A stretch of 14,632 nucleotides of DNA from JBAYHA01 sp041666425 (GTDB lineage: Bacteria; Patescibacteriota; Patescibacteriia; UBA11705; JABHMO01), in assembly GCA_041666425.1 (NCBI GenBank), contig JBAYHA010000028.1:1-14632 (forward strand). Direction: 5' to 3'. Positions 13,692 to 14,632 of this stretch are shown one piece after another. Each line of letters opens with the position of its first letter. Position 1 is the stretch's first letter. The notes below the pieces were generated by a model. That model worked only from the letters and a program-made list of their open reading frames with translations. It did not search any database and was not told the DNA's origin. Position numbers and translations under genes: made by a program.

Positions 13692-14632
13692 ATTTTTTTA
13701 TTATTTGCCAAAATTTTGCGCGGTCGCGATGAAGCAATTTTTCAACTTGATCAACCGGAACAAATTTTATTTCTTCCACTTCTTCACTCCCTTGAAATTT
13801 GATGTCCGAAATTTCACCAGTAAAATTTAACAAAAAGGCAGTTTGTTCTTGTCCTTTGTAACCTTGCAAAAGTTGTCCATATCTTGGTGCCACATAAGTA
13901 TTGGTTTGTGGAATTTTTTTTGTAATTTGTAAAAATTTTGGTTTAATTCCCAGTTCTTCTTCAATTTCTCGCAAAATGGCTTGTTCAAAATTTTCGTTTT
14001 TATCAACTCCACCTTGGGGGAATTGCCAATGATTGATAAACCGACGATTTTTTTGGATTAACACTTCCCCGCTTTTGTTAAAAATTACGCCAACAACATT
14101 TTTGCGATATTGCGTTTTGATCCTTTTGTTCCATTCATGTACGCGAAGCAAAAAATCAACCGTGGCATTTTTTATTCTACCTAATCTTTTTGGTTCTTGA
14201 TAAAGGCGGTAAAGCCATTCCATGCCCAGTTCACGAATTATTTGCGGGGCTCTTTTTATCTTTCCGGTTAGAAAGTCAAAACTTCCACCAACGGCCATAA
14301 TTACCTTTACATCAGGACAAAATTTGGCAATTTTGGTGGCCAGCTTTTCCTGCTCCGGTGCGCCGAGTGCGACAAAAACAAATTCCGGATTCAAATTATT
14401 TATTTGGTTGTAAATGCCAATTTCATTATTTTGGAAATAAGCGCTTTTGATTGTCCAATTCTTAAATCTTCTGCTGAACACATTGGCTAAATCTGCTTGT
14501 TTTGTTAACGAATTGTCTTTTAGTAAAATAAAGGCTCGATAACTTTTTTGTTCGTATGTTTCAAAAATTTTCTTTACCATGTCCGAACCGGCCAAACGGT
14601 TTTTTAACTTTTCTTTGAGAATTTTGGCACCG
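13681..14632 (-). CDS. WecG/TagA/CpsF glycosyltransferase fused to an RppH-like NUDIX hydrolase (5' end outside window)
   Basis: The frame is open to the window edge, so the N-terminus, including the expected donor-site Asp region, is missing. The visible part starts GAKILKEKLKNRLAGSDM, which matches the middle of WecG/TagA enzymes, so an ATG/TTG near 14580-14595 is not the start. These enzymes transfer N-acetylmannosamine(-uronate) or similar sugars to lipid-linked carriers for cell-envelope glycans. Motifs, counted from the TTG codon at 14595: LGAPEQEK (77-84) and GGSFDFLTGKIKRAP with LGMEWLYRLYQEPKR (103-137). After a basic linker (about 151-165) comes a NUDIX domain (166-304), with WQFPQGG and a complete box: G195, E201, then REIEEELGI at 209-217. 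YKGQEQTAFLL resembles RppH/Ap4A hydrolases, which act on RNA 5' triphosphates or dinucleoside polyphosphates. No start codon with a ribosome site separates the halves, so this is a true fusion. Confidence 0.9.
   Translation of the reverse strand, partial: GAKILKEKLKNRLAGSDMVKKIFETYEQKSYRAFILLKDNSLTKQADLANVFSRRFKNWTIKSAYFQNNEIGIYNQINNLNPEFVFVALGAPEQEKLATKIAKFCPDVKVIMAVGGSFDFLTGKIKRAPQIIRELGMEWLYRLYQEPKRLGRIKNATVDFLLRVHEWNKRIKTQYRKNVVGVIFNKSGEVLIQKNRRFINHWQFPQGGVDKNENFEQAILREIEEELGIKPKFLQITKKIPQTNTYVAPRYGQLLQGYKGQEQTAFLLNFTGEISDIKFQGSEEVEEIKFVPVDQVEKLLHRDRAKFWQIIKKYVA

Noticed and set aside
13543..13830. Plus-strand frames of 94-95 codons opposite the NUDIX gene
   Set aside because: They are antisense shadows of an A-rich coding strand (Phe/Leu-rich translation), overlapping a clear NUDIX domain and terminators.
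1..14632. CRISPR array, diversity-generating retroelement, insertion sequence, tRNA or rRNA
   Set aside because: No spaced direct repeats, reverse transcriptase, transposase, cloverleaf or rRNA motif was found on either strand by eye.

Overview
The window looks like a chromosomal segment of a member of the Candidate Phyla Radiation (Patescibacteria). This is inferred from AT-rich genes with little Shine-Dalgarno signal, a single Xer-type recombinase, a giant SbsA/carboxypeptidase-regulatory surface protein, and a TagA-NUDIX fusion. All long frames read with the standard bacterial code; I saw no sign of stop-codon reassignment. No tRNA, rRNA, CRISPR array or transposase was seen.

Layout: 1-197 holds a promoter and a leader hairpin. 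198-1187 (+) is a tyrosine recombinase. 1276-1494 (+) is a 72-residue single-span membrane protein, followed 27 bases later by 1522-8220 (+), a 2232-residue secreted, multidomain surface protein ending in a three-fold helical repeat. A 20-bp bidirectional terminator at 8225-8270 separates it from two minus-strand genes: an M23 peptidase with a coiled coil (8267-9469) and glutamyl-tRNA synthetase (9527-11056). At the right edge (13554-14632, minus) lie a WecG/TagA glycosyltransferase fused to an RppH-like NUDIX domain, cut by the window end, and a 45-residue overlapping ORF.

The unusual part is 11221-12810. A consensus promoter (TTGACA, 17 bp, TGCTATAAT) drives a roughly 1.55-kb transcription unit. 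It starts with a 139-nt leader closed by a perfect 20-bp stem. It continues into a GC-rich orphan ORF (11469-12680, 403 residues), runs through further hairpins, and ends at a strong 13-bp terminator. The ORF is packed from end to end with about 30 short, mostly perfect stem-loops, several nested in longer-range stems. Two 60-base lines I counted inside it are 62% and 53% G+C, against 32% for a line counted in gltX. I do not recognise the protein. The unit looks like an mRNA selected for structure along its whole length, or a long structured RNA that also encodes a protein. It is the candidate undescribed system here.

A second orphan gene with a strong Shine-Dalgarno (12883-13497) follows on its own promoter. 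The surface protein, the M23 peptidase and the TagA-like enzyme fit an envelope-related neighbourhood; gltX and xer are housekeeping.
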